This document shows positions 24,851 through 34,711 of a stretch of 64,000 nucleotides of DNA, piece by piece. Both the position numbers and the translations under genes were made by a program. Source of the stretch: CAILZL01 sp035548495 (lineage in GTDB: Bacteria; Pseudomonadota; Gammaproteobacteria; Steroidobacterales; Steroidobacteraceae); contig DASZSV010000014.1 in assembly GCA_035548495.1 (NCBI GenBank), forward strand, positions 1-64,000, read 5' to 3'. How positions within the stretch are numbered: position 1 is the stretch's first letter; every line of letters begins with the position of its first letter. The notes under the pieces are model-generated. The model made no database searches and was not told the origin of the DNA. It saw only the letters and a program-made list of their open reading frames with translations.

Positions 24851-26674
24851 ATGAAAAAAGAAATTGGCAAACTGATATTCAATGTCATCGTATGTGTAAC
24901 CATACTGATGACACTCATGTGGATTGCAACCTGGAAGCGGGTGTCATTCGATGATGCACAGATCATCTATCCCTCTGGTGCGCATCAGGCGGTCAAGCTG
25001 CCATTTTCGGCCGCGTACACCGGCAAATTCAGCGTTCGCTTGACGGTCACAAGCGTGGATTCGGCGGGATACACGTTGCGGATCTTTCCCGATGATGAAC
25101 TGATCGCGATGCGGCTGAACGGTCGCAGTATCTCGCTGCAACAACTGACGCTGGAACAGCGGCGTGCTTATGATCAGGGCTTCAAGTTTTACGTCGGCGG
25201 ATTCCGGGTGCACGCCGCGAATGTACTCGAATTTGATCTGGTGAATACCAGCAATCCCGCCGGTTTCAATGTTGAGCCTGTATACCGTCTGAACAGCAGT
25301 CAGACCTGCGCGATCATTGTTGTGCTTGGCATTTTCGGCGTGTTTCTCAGTCGCCGCTTGCGTATCGACACGGTACAGAAGCTGTGCTTCGCGGCAGGCA
25401 TCGTTCTCTGTGTGCTGTATTTGTCCAAAACAGATTCGCACCTGAGAACCTTCGATGTATATGAAGGTGGTGGACACCGTGACTATATTGAATACCTGAT
25501 AGCGCATCACGAGTTTCCGCGTCCTGGTGATGGCTGGGAATATCATCAACCGCCGTTTTACTACCTGGTTGCGGCGGTAGTAAAAGTTACTGCACACATA
25601 CCGGCGGCTTCCGGCGAGTTGTGGGCGCAGGTGCTCGCACTGTATTTCTGGACGATTTTTCTCGTTGCCGGGCTCGCTGCATTGCGAATGTCTTTCAGTG
25701 AACATCGCACATCATTGTTCTTGAGCAGCCTTGCTTTTGTGTGGTGGCCGACGGGCATCATCCATTCCATACGCATCGGCAACGACACGCCGTTGTATGC
25801 ATTTTACGCGCTGGCATTCTGTTTTGTATTGCGCTGGTGGAAACAGCGCAAAACGAATGATCTGTGGTGGGCCTGCATCTGGATGTGCATCGCCGTGATC
25901 ACCAAATCCAGTGGACTGGCGATTGCTGCAACGATCTGTGTGCTGTGGTTGCTGCGCGTTGCCCTGTCGCTGCGCGATGAGCGGCATTGTCATCGCGACA
26001 AGCGCCGCTTGTTCACTGAAGGATTGATGATCTCTGCAATGCTGGTTGTTGCAGTTGCAATCAGTTTTGGCGCAAATGTGTATTTCTATTTCCGCGGCGT
26101 CACGCACGACTGGCTGCTGTCCAACGTGGGACAGACGATTAATTCAGGCTTGCGTGTACAGAATGGCGTCAGTAATTTTCTGATCTTTGATACCGCAACC
26201 TATCTGCAGCATCCTTTCATCAGCACCTGGCATGACGAAGAGGGCCGGCAATATTTCTGGAACTTCTTTTTGCGATCCAGTCTGTCATCGGAATTTTCCT
26301 TCAATGGAACGACGATGTACTGGTGGGGCATCAGCAATGGCATTTTTCTCCTGTGCCTGATCGCGTCAATGATGGTGTATGCGTTGCAGCGGCCAGTGCA
26401 GATTGGCATGAAGAAATTTGTTGCAGCAATGCATGGTGTTTTGCCATGGTTGCTCAGTGCGTTGTTTTCATGTGCATTGCTGGTGGCGTTCAGAATCAAG
26501 GCGCCGTATTCCTGCAATGCAGATTTTCGCTACGTCTATCCAGTGCTGCTGACGTGGGTCTGGGCGGCGGGCTACGCAATAAAGCAGCGTGGCGTTTTGC
26601 CAATTCCGGCATGGCTTGCCGGCGCTGCCTGCTTGATTGGCCTGAATACCATCGTATGGTTTGTGATGTTATGA
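24851..26674 (+). CDS. Multi-pass membrane protein, GT-C glycosyltransferase-like
   Basis: 607 residues from ATG 24851, with AGG 5 bases upstream; GTG 24848 is equally in frame. One N-terminal membrane helix is followed by a beta-rich extracytoplasmic domain at about residues 30-145, then ten or more membrane helices. A loop contains DVYEGGGHRDYIEYL and EYHQPPFYYLVAAV, like the Asp/His-rich first loop and HxPPxY phrase of GT-C (PMT/ArnT-type) enzymes that use polyprenyl-phosphate sugars. The family is not recognised beyond that. It stands alone between bipA and a cyclic-di-GMP regulator, so the acceptor (protein, lipid A or polysaccharide) is unknown. Confidence 0.65.
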   Translation: MKKEIGKLIFNVIVCVTILMTLMWIATWKRVSFDDAQIIYPSGAHQAVKLPFSAAYTGKFSVRLTVTSVDSAGYTLRIFPDDELIAMRLNGRSISLQQLTLEQRRAYDQGFKFYVGGFRVHAANVLEFDLVNTSNPAGFNVEPVYRLNSSQTCAIIVVLGIFGVFLSRRLRIDTVQKLCFAAGIVLCVLYLSKTDSHLRTFDVYEGGGHRDYIEYLIAHHEFPRPGDGWEYHQPPFYYLVAAVVKVTAHIPAASGELWAQVLALYFWTIFLVAGLAALRMSFSEHRTSLFLSSLAFVWWPTGIIHSIRIGNDTPLYAFYALAFCFVLRWWKQRKTNDLWWACIWMCIAVITKSSGLAIAATICVLWLLRVALSLRDERHCHRDKRRLFTEGLMISAMLVVAVAISFGANVYFYFRGVTHDWLLSNVGQTINSGLRVQNGVSNFLIFDTATYLQHPFISTWHDEEGRQYFWNFFLRSSLSSEFSFNGTTMYWWGISNGIFLLCLIASMMVYALQRPVQIGMKKFVAAMHGVLPWLLSALFSCALLVAFRIKAPYSCNADFRYVYPVLLTWVWAAGYAIKQRGVLPIPAWLAGAACLIGLNTIVWFVML

Positions 26675-26875
26675 CGCGACACCTTGCATGGATTATGTCG
26701 TGACACCGGCAACATTTCGGTTTGTCCCTTAAGCCAACATCCATAAAACGCGATTTGATTCACAACGTGGGCATCAGGCAATTTCTTACGATGCCGTCCC
26801 GCTAAAGTGCCGTTCAGGGACGGGGGGCTTCCAACAATGATCACAACCCACTTGGATATTCCAACGAGCTGATGC

Positions 26876-29800
26876 ATGAACACCCTGCTGGAACAGCAGC
26901 TGCGTGAAGCAACCTCACCTGATGGTCAGATCGATCTGACGCATCTGGTTGCCAGCATTGAACGCACCTACGAACAACACGCGGAAGAACGCCGCGGGGT
27001 GGTGCGCGCCATGCAGTTGATGTCGCAGGAAGCACAGCAACTGGTCAATGATACCGGCGAAAATCTCAAGATCGAGTCCGAATCTGCATTGCGCGAAAGC
27101 GAAGCACGTTATCGCACGCTGGTTGAGCATGCGCCGGAAATCATTGTGGTCCTGGATGTGGACAAGCAGCGATTTGTGGATGTCAATGACAACGCCGTGC
27201 GATTCTTCAAGATGCCGCGTGAAACACTGCTGAACATCGTTCCTGATGAATTGAGCGCGGTGCGGCAATCCGACAACAGGGTGGTGACAGCGGCGCAGAA
27301 AGATTATCTGCGTCGTGCGCTGGCAGGCGAATCCCCGGTTTATGAATGGAGTTTTCGTGACAGTGAAGGCAACAGCATTCCGTGCGAGGTACGGCTGGTG
27401 CGATTGCCTTCATCCACTGATCGCCTGATTCGCGGCAGCATCACCGACATTACTGAACGCAAGCGCAGCGAGACTCTCACAGCCGGTGAGCGTCGTGTAT
27501 TCGAACGTCTGGCAGCCAATGTGGATTTGCCGTCAACGTTGTTTACCATTGTGGACATGGCTGAAAGCGCGTGTTACGACGGCATGTGCGTTATCCGTTT
27601 GCTGGATGAACGCAAGTCACGTCTGCAATTGATGGTGGCGCCTTCATTGCCGCAACACTATGCAAGCCGCACCGCCAGCATCAGCATCGGGTTGCACAAT
27701 GGGTCGTGCGCGGCAGCAATCTATCTCAGCCGTCAGGTGATCGTTACCGATATTGCCAGTGATGTATTGTGGAAGGATGCGCGTGAAGCAGCGTTGCAGG
27801 AAGGCTTGCGTGCCTGCTGGTCCACATTGATCTACGCATCCAATGGCCGAGTGCTGGGTACCATTGCGTTGTATTTCAAGTCGCAGCGCCAGCCGCTGCG
27901 TCATGATTTCGACTTGCTGGCGCGTGTTGCCCAGCTTGCAGGTATTGCAGTTGAACGCCGTCGTGCGGAGGACGCCTTGCGCGAGAGCGAGTTGCGTTAT
28001 CGCCGTCTGTTCGACAATGTGGTTGAAGGCGTGTACATGGCGTCCATTGACGGACGTTTTCTTTCGGTCAATCCTGCGCTGGTGCGCATGGTGGGGCTGG
28101 AAACAGAAGCACAGTTGCTGGCGTTGCCCACCGAACGCATTTATGTGGATCCGCTGGTGCGGCTGGAAATCATCGCCGCCATTTCACGCGATAACGAAGT
28201 GCGCGACGCCGAATTCCAGTTGCGCCGTGTCGATGGCAGCAGTCTTACCGTGATAGAAAATGCGCGCGCAGTGCGCGACAGCAGCGGACGGTTGATTGGT
28301 TTCGAAGGTACAATTTCAGATATCAGTGAGCGCAAGCGAGCAGAGCTCGCCGTGCTTGCCGAGAAAGACAAGGCGCAGGTCACATTGCAGTCCATTGGCG
28401 ATGCGGTGATTACCACCGATGCCAATGGCCTGGTGGAATACATCAATCCGGTGGCAGAAGAATTGACCGGCTGGCAAAGCGCAGAGATATGCGGCCGTCA
28501 TATCGGCGCGGCAATCAGTATTGTCAGTGAAGCAACACGCGCCGCCGTGGAAAATCCGGTGGTGGTGTGCCTGCGTGAAGGCCGGGTGGTTGATGCGGAG
28601 GGCGCTGGCATTCTCATCAATCGCCGCGGTCAGGAAATTGCCATCGAGGATTCCGCAGCGCCGATACGCGATCGCAATGGCAACACCATTGGTGTGGTGA
28701 TGGTGTTTCATGATGTCAGCAAGGAACGCCGCTTGCGACGTGCGCTGGCCTATCAGGCCTATCATGATGCATTGACAGGACTGATCAATCGCCGCGAATT
28801 TGAAAATCGTCTGACGCAGGCGCTGCATTCTGCACTTCAGGATGAGCAGGTAAGTCATGTGCTGATGTATCTTGATCTCGACCAGTTCAAGGTGATCAAC
28901 GACACCTGCGGTCATCAGGCCGGTGACCAGTTGCTCAAACAGATTGCGGGTTTGCTGCAGGCACGAGTGCGTACCAGGGACATCATTGCGCGTCTCGGTG
29001 GTGACGAGTTCGGTGTGTTACTGGAGAACTGCAATTCGCAACAGGCGTTGCCCATTGCGGAAACATTGCGCAAGGCGATTCACGAATTCCGTTTTGTGTG
29101 GAATGGCCAGACCTTGCATGTTGGTGTCAGCATCGGCTACGTGGAGATCAACAGCAACAGCGGCAGCATCGTCAACCTGCTCAGCGCCGCCGACGTCGCC
29201 TGCTATGCAGCGAAGGATTCCGGACGCAATCGCGTGCATGTTTATCAGCACGACGAAATTCCGCAGCGTCATCGCGAAATGCAATGGGTATCGCGCATCA
29301 GCCGTGCTTGCGATGAAAAACGTCTTGAACTGTTTTTCCAGCCCATTGTGCCCATCGGCCAGACGCAGGACCCGCGCGCGCACTACGAATTGCTGTTGCG
29401 CATGCGTGCCGAAGATGGCGCGCTGGTGCCGCCGGGAGAATTCATTCCTGCCGCAGAACGCTACAATGTGATGCCCATGATTGATCGCTGGGTGGTCCGG
29501 CAGGCGTTGTCCACGCTGGCACAGGGCCGCTCCGGTTTGTCTTCTGATATTCCATACACGCTGTCCATCAATCTGTCGGGCACATCGCTGAATGACGAGA
29601 GCTTTCTTGAGTTCCTCATCAACGAATTGCAAACCAGCGATTTGAGAACGGGCGCCGTGTGTTTTGAAATCACCGAAACTGCTGCCATTGCCAACCTCGC
29701 CAAGGTAGTGCACTTCATGCAGGAACTGAAATTGCGTGGCTGTCTGTTCTCGCTGGATGATTTTGGCAGCGGACTGTCGTCATTCATGTATCTGAAAAAT

Positions 29801-30076
29801 CTGCCGGTGGACTTCCTCAAGATTGACGGCCAGTTCATCCAGAATGTCACCGCTGACATCATTGACCGCAGCATGGTGGTGGCGATTACGCAGATCGGCC
29901 AGGCAATGGGCATCAAGACCATTGCCGAGCGCGTTGAATCCGTGCATGTGCTGCAAACACTGGCGGCCATTGGTGTTGAATACGCGCAGGGCTTTCTGAT
30001 TGCCGAGCCCCGTTCGGTGCAGTCGCTGAGTCTGTTGCCGCGCTCCGATGCGGCTGATCTATTACGTTCGGCATGA
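26876..30076 (+). CDS. Cytoplasmic PAS-GAF-PAS-PAS-GGDEF-EAL cyclic-di-GMP regulator
   Basis: 1,066 residues with no membrane helix. Order: N-terminal helix, PAS (about 80-200), GAF (about 205-360), PAS (about 365-490), PAS (about 500-620), GGDEF (about 625-790), EAL (about 800-1055). The cyclase site GGDEF is intact at 708-712 and is preceded by RTRD at 699-702, the product-inhibition I-site. The EAL domain has ELL at 838-840 instead of EAL, a variant seen in active enzymes, and keeps INLS, EITET, Asp961-Asp962 and LKIDGQFI. Both synthesis and hydrolysis are possible, tuned by the four sensor domains. A 7-bp hairpin lies at 26794-26823 in the leader. Confidence 0.93.
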   Translation: MNTLLEQQLREATSPDGQIDLTHLVASIERTYEQHAEERRGVVRAMQLMSQEAQQLVNDTGENLKIESESALRESEARYRTLVEHAPEIIVVLDVDKQRFVDVNDNAVRFFKMPRETLLNIVPDELSAVRQSDNRVVTAAQKDYLRRALAGESPVYEWSFRDSEGNSIPCEVRLVRLPSSTDRLIRGSITDITERKRSETLTAGERRVFERLAANVDLPSTLFTIVDMAESACYDGMCVIRLLDERKSRLQLMVAPSLPQHYASRTASISIGLHNGSCAAAIYLSRQVIVTDIASDVLWKDAREAALQEGLRACWSTLIYASNGRVLGTIALYFKSQRQPLRHDFDLLARVAQLAGIAVERRRAEDALRESELRYRRLFDNVVEGVYMASIDGRFLSVNPALVRMVGLETEAQLLALPTERIYVDPLVRLEIIAAISRDNEVRDAEFQLRRVDGSSLTVIENARAVRDSSGRLIGFEGTISDISERKRAELAVLAEKDKAQVTLQSIGDAVITTDANGLVEYINPVAEELTGWQSAEICGRHIGAAISIVSEATRAAVENPVVVCLREGRVVDAEGAGILINRRGQEIAIEDSAAPIRDRNGNTIGVVMVFHDVSKERRLRRALAYQAYHDALTGLINRREFENRLTQALHSALQDEQVSHVLMYLDLDQFKVINDTCGHQAGDQLLKQIAGLLQARVRTRDIIARLGGDEFGVLLENCNSQQALPIAETLRKAIHEFRFVWNGQTLHVGVSIGYVEINSNSGSIVNLLSAADVACYAAKDSGRNRVHVYQHDEIPQRHREMQWVSRISRACDEKRLELFFQPIVPIGQTQDPRAHYELLLRMRAEDGALVPPGEFIPAAERYNVMPMIDRWVVRQALSTLAQGRSGLSSDIPYTLSINLSGTSLNDESFLEFLINELQTSDLRTGAVCFEITETAAIANLAKVVHFMQELKLRGCLFSLDDFGSGLSSFMYLKNLPVDFLKIDGQFIQNVTADIIDRSMVVAITQIGQAMGIKTIAERVESVHVLQTLAAIGVEYAQGFLIAEPRSVQSLSLLPRSDAADLLRSA

Positions 30077-30193
30077 ACACGGACGATTGATTTGCTTATC
30101 ACATAACATTGACGACGAAGCCGGCAACTCGGCTGCATGCCGTGCAGCGCATCCGTTACAATGTGGCAATCATCTGCTCAATGATCTGCAAAC

Positions 30194-31216
30194 GTGAGTG
30201 ACAAGGCTGGTTTGAATCCTGAATTATCGCTGTTGAACCGGCGCATCTCCGTCGCACCGATGATGGATTACACGGACCGTCATTGCCGTTATTTCATGCG
30301 GCTGCTGTCGCCCACTGCATTGTTGTACACCGAAATGATTACGGCGAAGGCATTGATGCACGGCGATGTGTCACGCCTGCTGGATTTTGATGTGGCAGAA
30401 CAGCCCGTGGCGTTGCAGTTGGGTGGCAGCGAGCCGGATGAACTGGCCGCCGCTGCGCGTATGGGTGAACAATGGGGTTATCGCGAAATCAATCTGAATT
30501 GCGGCTGTCCCAGTGATCGCGTGAAGAGCGGCCGCTTTGGCGCGTGCCTGATGGGCGAAGCACAGCGGGTGCGTGATTGTGTGAGTGCCATGCGTTCGCA
30601 GGTATCCATTCCGGTGACCGTGAAGTGCCGCATTGGCATTGAACCCGGCATGAACGGGCACAGTGATGACGAGTTCCTGCAGCAGTTCATCGGCACGGTC
30701 AGTGAAGCGGGATGTCAAGTCTTCATCATTCATGCACGACGCGCGGTGTTGAACGGCCTGAGCCCCAGGGAAAACCGCGAAATTCCGCCGCTGCGTTACG
30801 ATGTGGCACAACGCATGCGCGTGCTGTTTCCACAGCTTGCTTTTGTCATCAATGGCGGTATTCGCACGGTGCAGGAGGTGGCTGCGCAGTTGCCGCAATT
30901 TGATGGTGTGATGATTGGACGCGAGGCCTACCACAATCCATACTTGCTGGCCGAGTTGCATCAGTACCTTGAATGTCCGCATGAGCCATTGCCTGAACGT
31001 CATGCCATTGTTCTTGCCTATGCGCGCTATGTGTCCAGTCAGTGCATGCGCGGTGAGCGGCCGGCCAGCATGATCAAGCATGTGCTGGGTTTGTATAACG
31101 GCCTGCCCGGCGCGCGATCATGGCGGCGTTTCCTGAGCGAGAACACACATCGCATCGACGCAACCGCACGCTTGCTGGAAGAATCGTTGCGCATTGTCGA
31201 ACCACAGGCAGCATAA
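30194..31216 (+). CDS. dusA: tRNA-dihydrouridine(20/20a) synthase DusA
   Basis: 340 residues, an FMN-dependent TIM barrel. RRISVAPMMDYTDRHCRYF at the N-terminus, LQLGGSEPDEL, and INLNCGCPSDRVKSGRFGACLM with the catalytic Cys105 are DusA features, as is TVKCRIGIE. It reduces U20/U20a in the tRNA D-loop. The start is GTG at 30194, which gives MSDKAGL. A TACAAT -10-like box lies about 40 bases upstream. The gene is monocistronic by spacing. Confidence 0.95.
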   Translation: MSDKAGLNPELSLLNRRISVAPMMDYTDRHCRYFMRLLSPTALLYTEMITAKALMHGDVSRLLDFDVAEQPVALQLGGSEPDELAAAARMGEQWGYREINLNCGCPSDRVKSGRFGACLMGEAQRVRDCVSAMRSQVSIPVTVKCRIGIEPGMNGHSDDEFLQQFIGTVSEAGCQVFIIHARRAVLNGLSPRENREIPPLRYDVAQRMRVLFPQLAFVINGGIRTVQEVAAQLPQFDGVMIGREAYHNPYLLAELHQYLECPHEPLPERHAIVLAYARYVSSQCMRGERPASMIKHVLGLYNGLPGARSWRRFLSENTHRIDATARLLEESLRIVEPQAA

Positions 31217-31295
31217 CTCCGTACAGCACTGTAGCTATTCGCCGTTAAACTCTGCTACTCTCGCAACGTCATAACATTATGTATAGAATCGCGGC

Positions 31296-32198
31296 GTGGG
31301 TAAGGATATAGAACTGGCCATCCTGTTTGCCGACGTAGTCGGAAGCACACACATCTATGAAGTGATGGGTGACGCGCGCGCACGCGACATGATTTTAATG
31401 TGCGTGGACATCATGCGTTCCGCCACCGAGCTGCATGAAGGAACCGTCATCAAGACCATTGGTGACGAGATCATGGCCACCTTTCCCACCGCCGACGAAG
31501 CCTTGAATGCGGCCAGCCAGATGCAGCACGAGATTCGCGCCCACGCGGAACTGAAAGTGGAAGACCAGCCCATTGCCATTCGCATTGGCTGTCACTTCGG
31601 GCCGGTGGTGCTGGAGAATCGCGATATCTTCGGTGCCGCCGTGCATACTGCCAATCGCATGACCAGTCAGGCCAAGGCCGGACAGATCATGATATCGGGT
31701 GCGATGGCGCAGCGGCTGGCGCCGGAATGGCGCTCTTCGGTGCGACAGATCGATGTCACCATGCTCAAGGGCAAGAGCAATGAAGAAGAACTGTATGAAG
31801 TGCTGTGGCAGAAGGAGGATGCCACCAGCATGCTGCCATCGCTGGCATTGGGCAGCATGCGCGACAAACAGAAATCAAGGTTGCGTCTGCAATATCAGGG
31901 AATGGAATTGCTGCTGACCGACGGACGTCCGGGTATCAACATCGGCCGCGCCGAAGAGAACGATGTGGTCATCAAGGGCAACCTGATTTCACGCCTGCAT
32001 GCGCGCATCGAATGCAACCGCAACAAGTTTGTGCTGATTGATCAAAGCACCAACGGCACCTTCGTGCTGTCGCAGTCCGGTGAGGAATCCTTCGTGCGTC
32101 GCGACAGCCTGCAACTCAAGGGTGAAGGAATGATCGGTTTTGGCAAATCACCCGATGCCAGCTCGCCACAGCATCTGCGTTTCATTTGCGAAGAATAG
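31296..32198 (+). CDS. Class III adenylate cyclase fused to a C-terminal FHA domain
   Basis: 300 residues without membrane segments. The cyclase domain (about 5-170) has metal-binding Asp13 and Asp57, and adenine-specifying Lys53 and Asp110 (in RDIFG). At the transition-state position, where VNxAxR is usual, the sequence is VHTANRM: His117 replaces Asn while Arg121 is kept, so activity may be reduced. The FHA domain (about 205-298) has NIGRAEENDVVI, SRLHARI and STNGTFV, the phosphothreonine-binding loops. Start is GTG at 31296. It lies between dusA and a secreted protein gene. A phospho-dependent cAMP producer is the natural reading; activity needs testing. Confidence 0.88.
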   Translation: MGKDIELAILFADVVGSTHIYEVMGDARARDMILMCVDIMRSATELHEGTVIKTIGDEIMATFPTADEALNAASQMQHEIRAHAELKVEDQPIAIRIGCHFGPVVLENRDIFGAAVHTANRMTSQAKAGQIMISGAMAQRLAPEWRSSVRQIDVTMLKGKSNEEELYEVLWQKEDATSMLPSLALGSMRDKQKSRLRLQYQGMELLLTDGRPGINIGRAEENDVVIKGNLISRLHARIECNRNKFVLIDQSTNGTFVLSQSGEESFVRRDSLQLKGEGMIGFGKSPDASSPQHLRFICEE

Positions 32199-32204
32199 TG
32201 CGTC

Positions 32205-32732
32205 ATGTCGCGCTGTCGCGATGTTGAATTCCAGGCGATGAGGAATGACCGGATATTTTCCGCTTGGCCTTTCGTGCTTGTGCTGGCGGCATTGCTGTGT
32301 TCAGTGAATGGACTGGCGGATGAACCCGCTCCGCTGCACATCACCCTGATTCCCGAATTGCGTGTGGTCGATGGTCAGGGCAGTGAAGCCCGCTATCACT
32401 ACATTCCCGCGCGGGAAGTGGCCGCAGGACAGGAAATCTACTACACCGTGCGCATCGTCAACATCACTGAAGAAAAGATCAAGCATGCGGAAGTGGTGGC
32501 GCCGGTGCCGGCCAATACACATCTGGTGAAGCAATCAGTGACGGGAGCGGGTGCCATCATCAGCTATTCAACCGATGGTGGTCATACATTTGCCAGTGCG
32601 CAGGATGTGTATGACATTGCCGGTGCATATCAGAAAAAGCCCGTCAGAGTGACGCACATTCGCTGGCAGTTCCGTCATCCGCTTGCATCGCATGTGGTGG
32701 TGCTGGCGCGCTTTCGCGTGGTGTTTGATTGA
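32205..32732 (+). CDS. Small secreted beta-sandwich protein, DUF11-like
   Basis: 175 residues from ATG 32205, or 164 from ATG 32238, which gives a better signal peptide (MRNDRIFSAWPFVLVLAAL, cleavage likely after GLA). The mature part reads as one Ig/DUF11-like domain: AGQEIYYTVRIVNITEEKI, VPANTHLVKQS and a conserved YSTDGGHTFASAQ. Similar domains occur in surface proteins that isolate repeats of this type. Function unknown. It begins 6 bp after the cyclase stop and its own stop overlaps the yoaA ATG (TGATG), so the three genes may be co-expressed. Confidence 0.75.
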   Translation: MSRCRDVEFQAMRNDRIFSAWPFVLVLAALLCSVNGLADEPAPLHITLIPELRVVDGQGSEARYHYIPAREVAAGQEIYYTVRIVNITEEKIKHAEVVAPVPANTHLVKQSVTGAGAIISYSTDGGHTFASAQDVYDIAGAYQKKPVRVTHIRWQFRHPLASHVVVLARFRVVFD

Positions 32733-34711
32733 TGCAGCCGGTGACCTCCAGTCTTGAAGAAGTCTTCGGTGAACACGGCAGGCTTGCTGAATCATTGCCG
32801 GACTTCACTGTCAGGCTGGAGCAGTTGCGCATGGCGCAATGTGTTTCACATGCCATGGCCCAAGGCGAACATCTGATTGTAGAAGCAGGCACGGGCGTTG
32901 GAAAAACCTTTGCTTATCTGGTGCCGGTATTGCTGGCCGGCAAGCGCGTGATCATATCCACCGGCACACGCAGTTTGCAGGATCAACTGTTCAGCCGCGA
33001 TTTGCCAATGATCACCAGGGCATTGGGCCGGCCGGTGCGCATTGCCCTGCTCAAGGGGCGCAGCAACTATCTGTGCCTGCATCGTTTGCGGCAATCCTAT
33101 GAGCAGGCGACTGTACGTGGTTTTTCGCGCGAGCTGGCGCGCAGCATTCAACTGGTGGAACGCTGGTCATCGCAAACAAAGCGTGGTGATATCGGTGAAT
33201 TGAGTGTGCTTGCGGAAGATGATCCGGTATGGCCCTACGTTACTTCAACGCGTGACAATTGCATCGGCACTGAATGCGCCCTGTTTGACCGCTGCATGGT
33301 CATGAATGCGCGCCGCGAAGCGCAGGCTGCCGATGTCGTGGTGGTCAATCATCACTTGCTGATGGCTGATCTGTTGCTGAAGGAGGGCGGGTTTGGTGAG
33401 TTGCTGCCCGGTGCAGAGGCGGTGATTGTCGATGAAGCACATCAATTGCCGGACGTGGCCACACAGGCGTTTGGCACCACGCTCAGCGCCAGACAACTGC
33501 GGGAACTTGCCAGTGATGTCATGCGCTCGCAACGCGTCATTGCAGGCATCGGTCATGAAGAACTCAAGTTGATGCAACAACTGGAACAACAGGTTCAGCA
33601 GATTGGACAAATGATTCCTGTCAGCGGTGATTTGCTGGATCACGCGCGCTGGGCGGATATTGTCATTGACACACTGCATGACAATGTCAGAACACTTGCA
33701 GAGTTTGCCGCGCGTACTGCGGCAGCGGCCGAAGATCAGCCTGAGCTGAAAGCATTGCGCGAACGTGCGGTGGAGTTTGCATCGCGATGCGATTTGTTTG
33801 CCGCCGCGCAGGAAAAATCCACTGCGGTGCGCTGGGCCAGTGCAAACAAGTCAGGTTATGTGCTGCATCATGCGCTGGTGGATGTTGCTGCGCCACTGGG
33901 TAATCTGATCCGCAGTCATGGCGGTGCATGGATATTCACATCGGCGACGTTATCGGTGGGCAACGATCTCGATTACTTTGCGCAGCGCATTGGCTTGTCC
34001 GGCGCGCATGCCGAATTGTTCGGTAGTCCGTTTGACTTCACGAAGCAGGCGTTGCTGTACTTGCCTGAAAAACTCGACATGCCATCATCACCGCATCACA
34101 CACAGCAGGTGGTGGAAGCGGCGTTGCCCATCATTGAATGCAGCGAGGGCGGCGTGTTCATGTTGTTCACCAGTCATCGTGCTCTGCGCAGGGCAGCGCA
34201 ATTGCTGCGTGAACAATGGGGATCATCTGCGCCTTATCCCTTGCTGGTACAGGGCGAGGCGCCGCGTGCACAATTGCTGCGGCAATTTCGCGAACACGGC
34301 AATGCCGTGTTGCTCGGCACACAGAGTTTCTGGGAAGGCGTGGATGTCAAAGGCCGCGCCCTGTGTGTGGTGATCATTGACAAACTGCCATTCGCAGTGC
34401 CCGACGAACCCTTGACCAGGGCGCGTCAAGCAGCCATTGAACAACGCGGTGGCAATCCATTCATGGAAGAACAGGTGCCCGAAGCCGTGGTCACATTGAA
34501 GCAGGGCGTGGGACGATTGATTCGCGATCAACATGATTTTGGTGTCATCATGCTGTGCGACCGGCGGCTGGTCACGCGCAGCTATGGAAAATTGTTTCTG
34601 GCCAGTCTGCCGCCCATGTCACGCACTGAATCGCTGAGTGAAGCGCAACATTTCCTGCGCCAGCACCTGCATGCATTTACGGAGTCCCGGATTGAAACTG
34701 CTCGCCATTGA
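32732..34711 (+). CDS. yoaA: DinG-family ATP-dependent DNA helicase YoaA
   Basis: 659 residues from ATG 32732, which overlaps the previous stop. This is an XPD-like superfamily 2 helicase: Walker A EAGTGVGKT at 51-59, DEAH at 234-237, and the four iron-sulfur ligands Cys115, Cys177, Cys182 and Cys188. The C-terminal motifs GTQSFWEGVDVKG and QGVGRLIRDQHDFGV are standard. Length matches YoaA rather than the longer DinG. In E. coli YoaA acts with HolC in replication-fork repair. The end overlaps tsaB, as yoaA-tsaB adjacency in other gammaproteobacteria leads one to expect. Confidence 0.94.
   Translation: MQPVTSSLEEVFGEHGRLAESLPDFTVRLEQLRMAQCVSHAMAQGEHLIVEAGTGVGKTFAYLVPVLLAGKRVIISTGTRSLQDQLFSRDLPMITRALGRPVRIALLKGRSNYLCLHRLRQSYEQATVRGFSRELARSIQLVERWSSQTKRGDIGELSVLAEDDPVWPYVTSTRDNCIGTECALFDRCMVMNARREAQAADVVVVNHHLLMADLLLKEGGFGELLPGAEAVIVDEAHQLPDVATQAFGTTLSARQLRELASDVMRSQRVIAGIGHEELKLMQQLEQQVQQIGQMIPVSGDLLDHARWADIVIDTLHDNVRTLAEFAARTAAAAEDQPELKALRERAVEFASRCDLFAAAQEKSTAVRWASANKSGYVLHHALVDVAAPLGNLIRSHGGAWIFTSATLSVGNDLDYFAQRIGLSGAHAELFGSPFDFTKQALLYLPEKLDMPSSPHHTQQVVEAALPIIECSEGGVFMLFTSHRALRRAAQLLREQWGSSAPYPLLVQGEAPRAQLLRQFREHGNAVLLGTQSFWEGVDVKGRALCVVIIDKLPFAVPDEPLTRARQAAIEQRGGNPFMEEQVPEAVVTLKQGVGRLIRDQHDFGVIMLCDRRLVTRSYGKLFLASLPPMSRTESLSEAQHFLRQHLHAFTESRIETARH

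Noticed and set aside
26794..26823. Sigma-28 promoter or riboswitch upstream of the PAS/GGDEF/EAL gene
   Set aside because: A TAAAGTGC match lacks the -10 partner GCCGATAA, and the 7-bp hairpin alone does not match a known c-di-GMP riboswitch.
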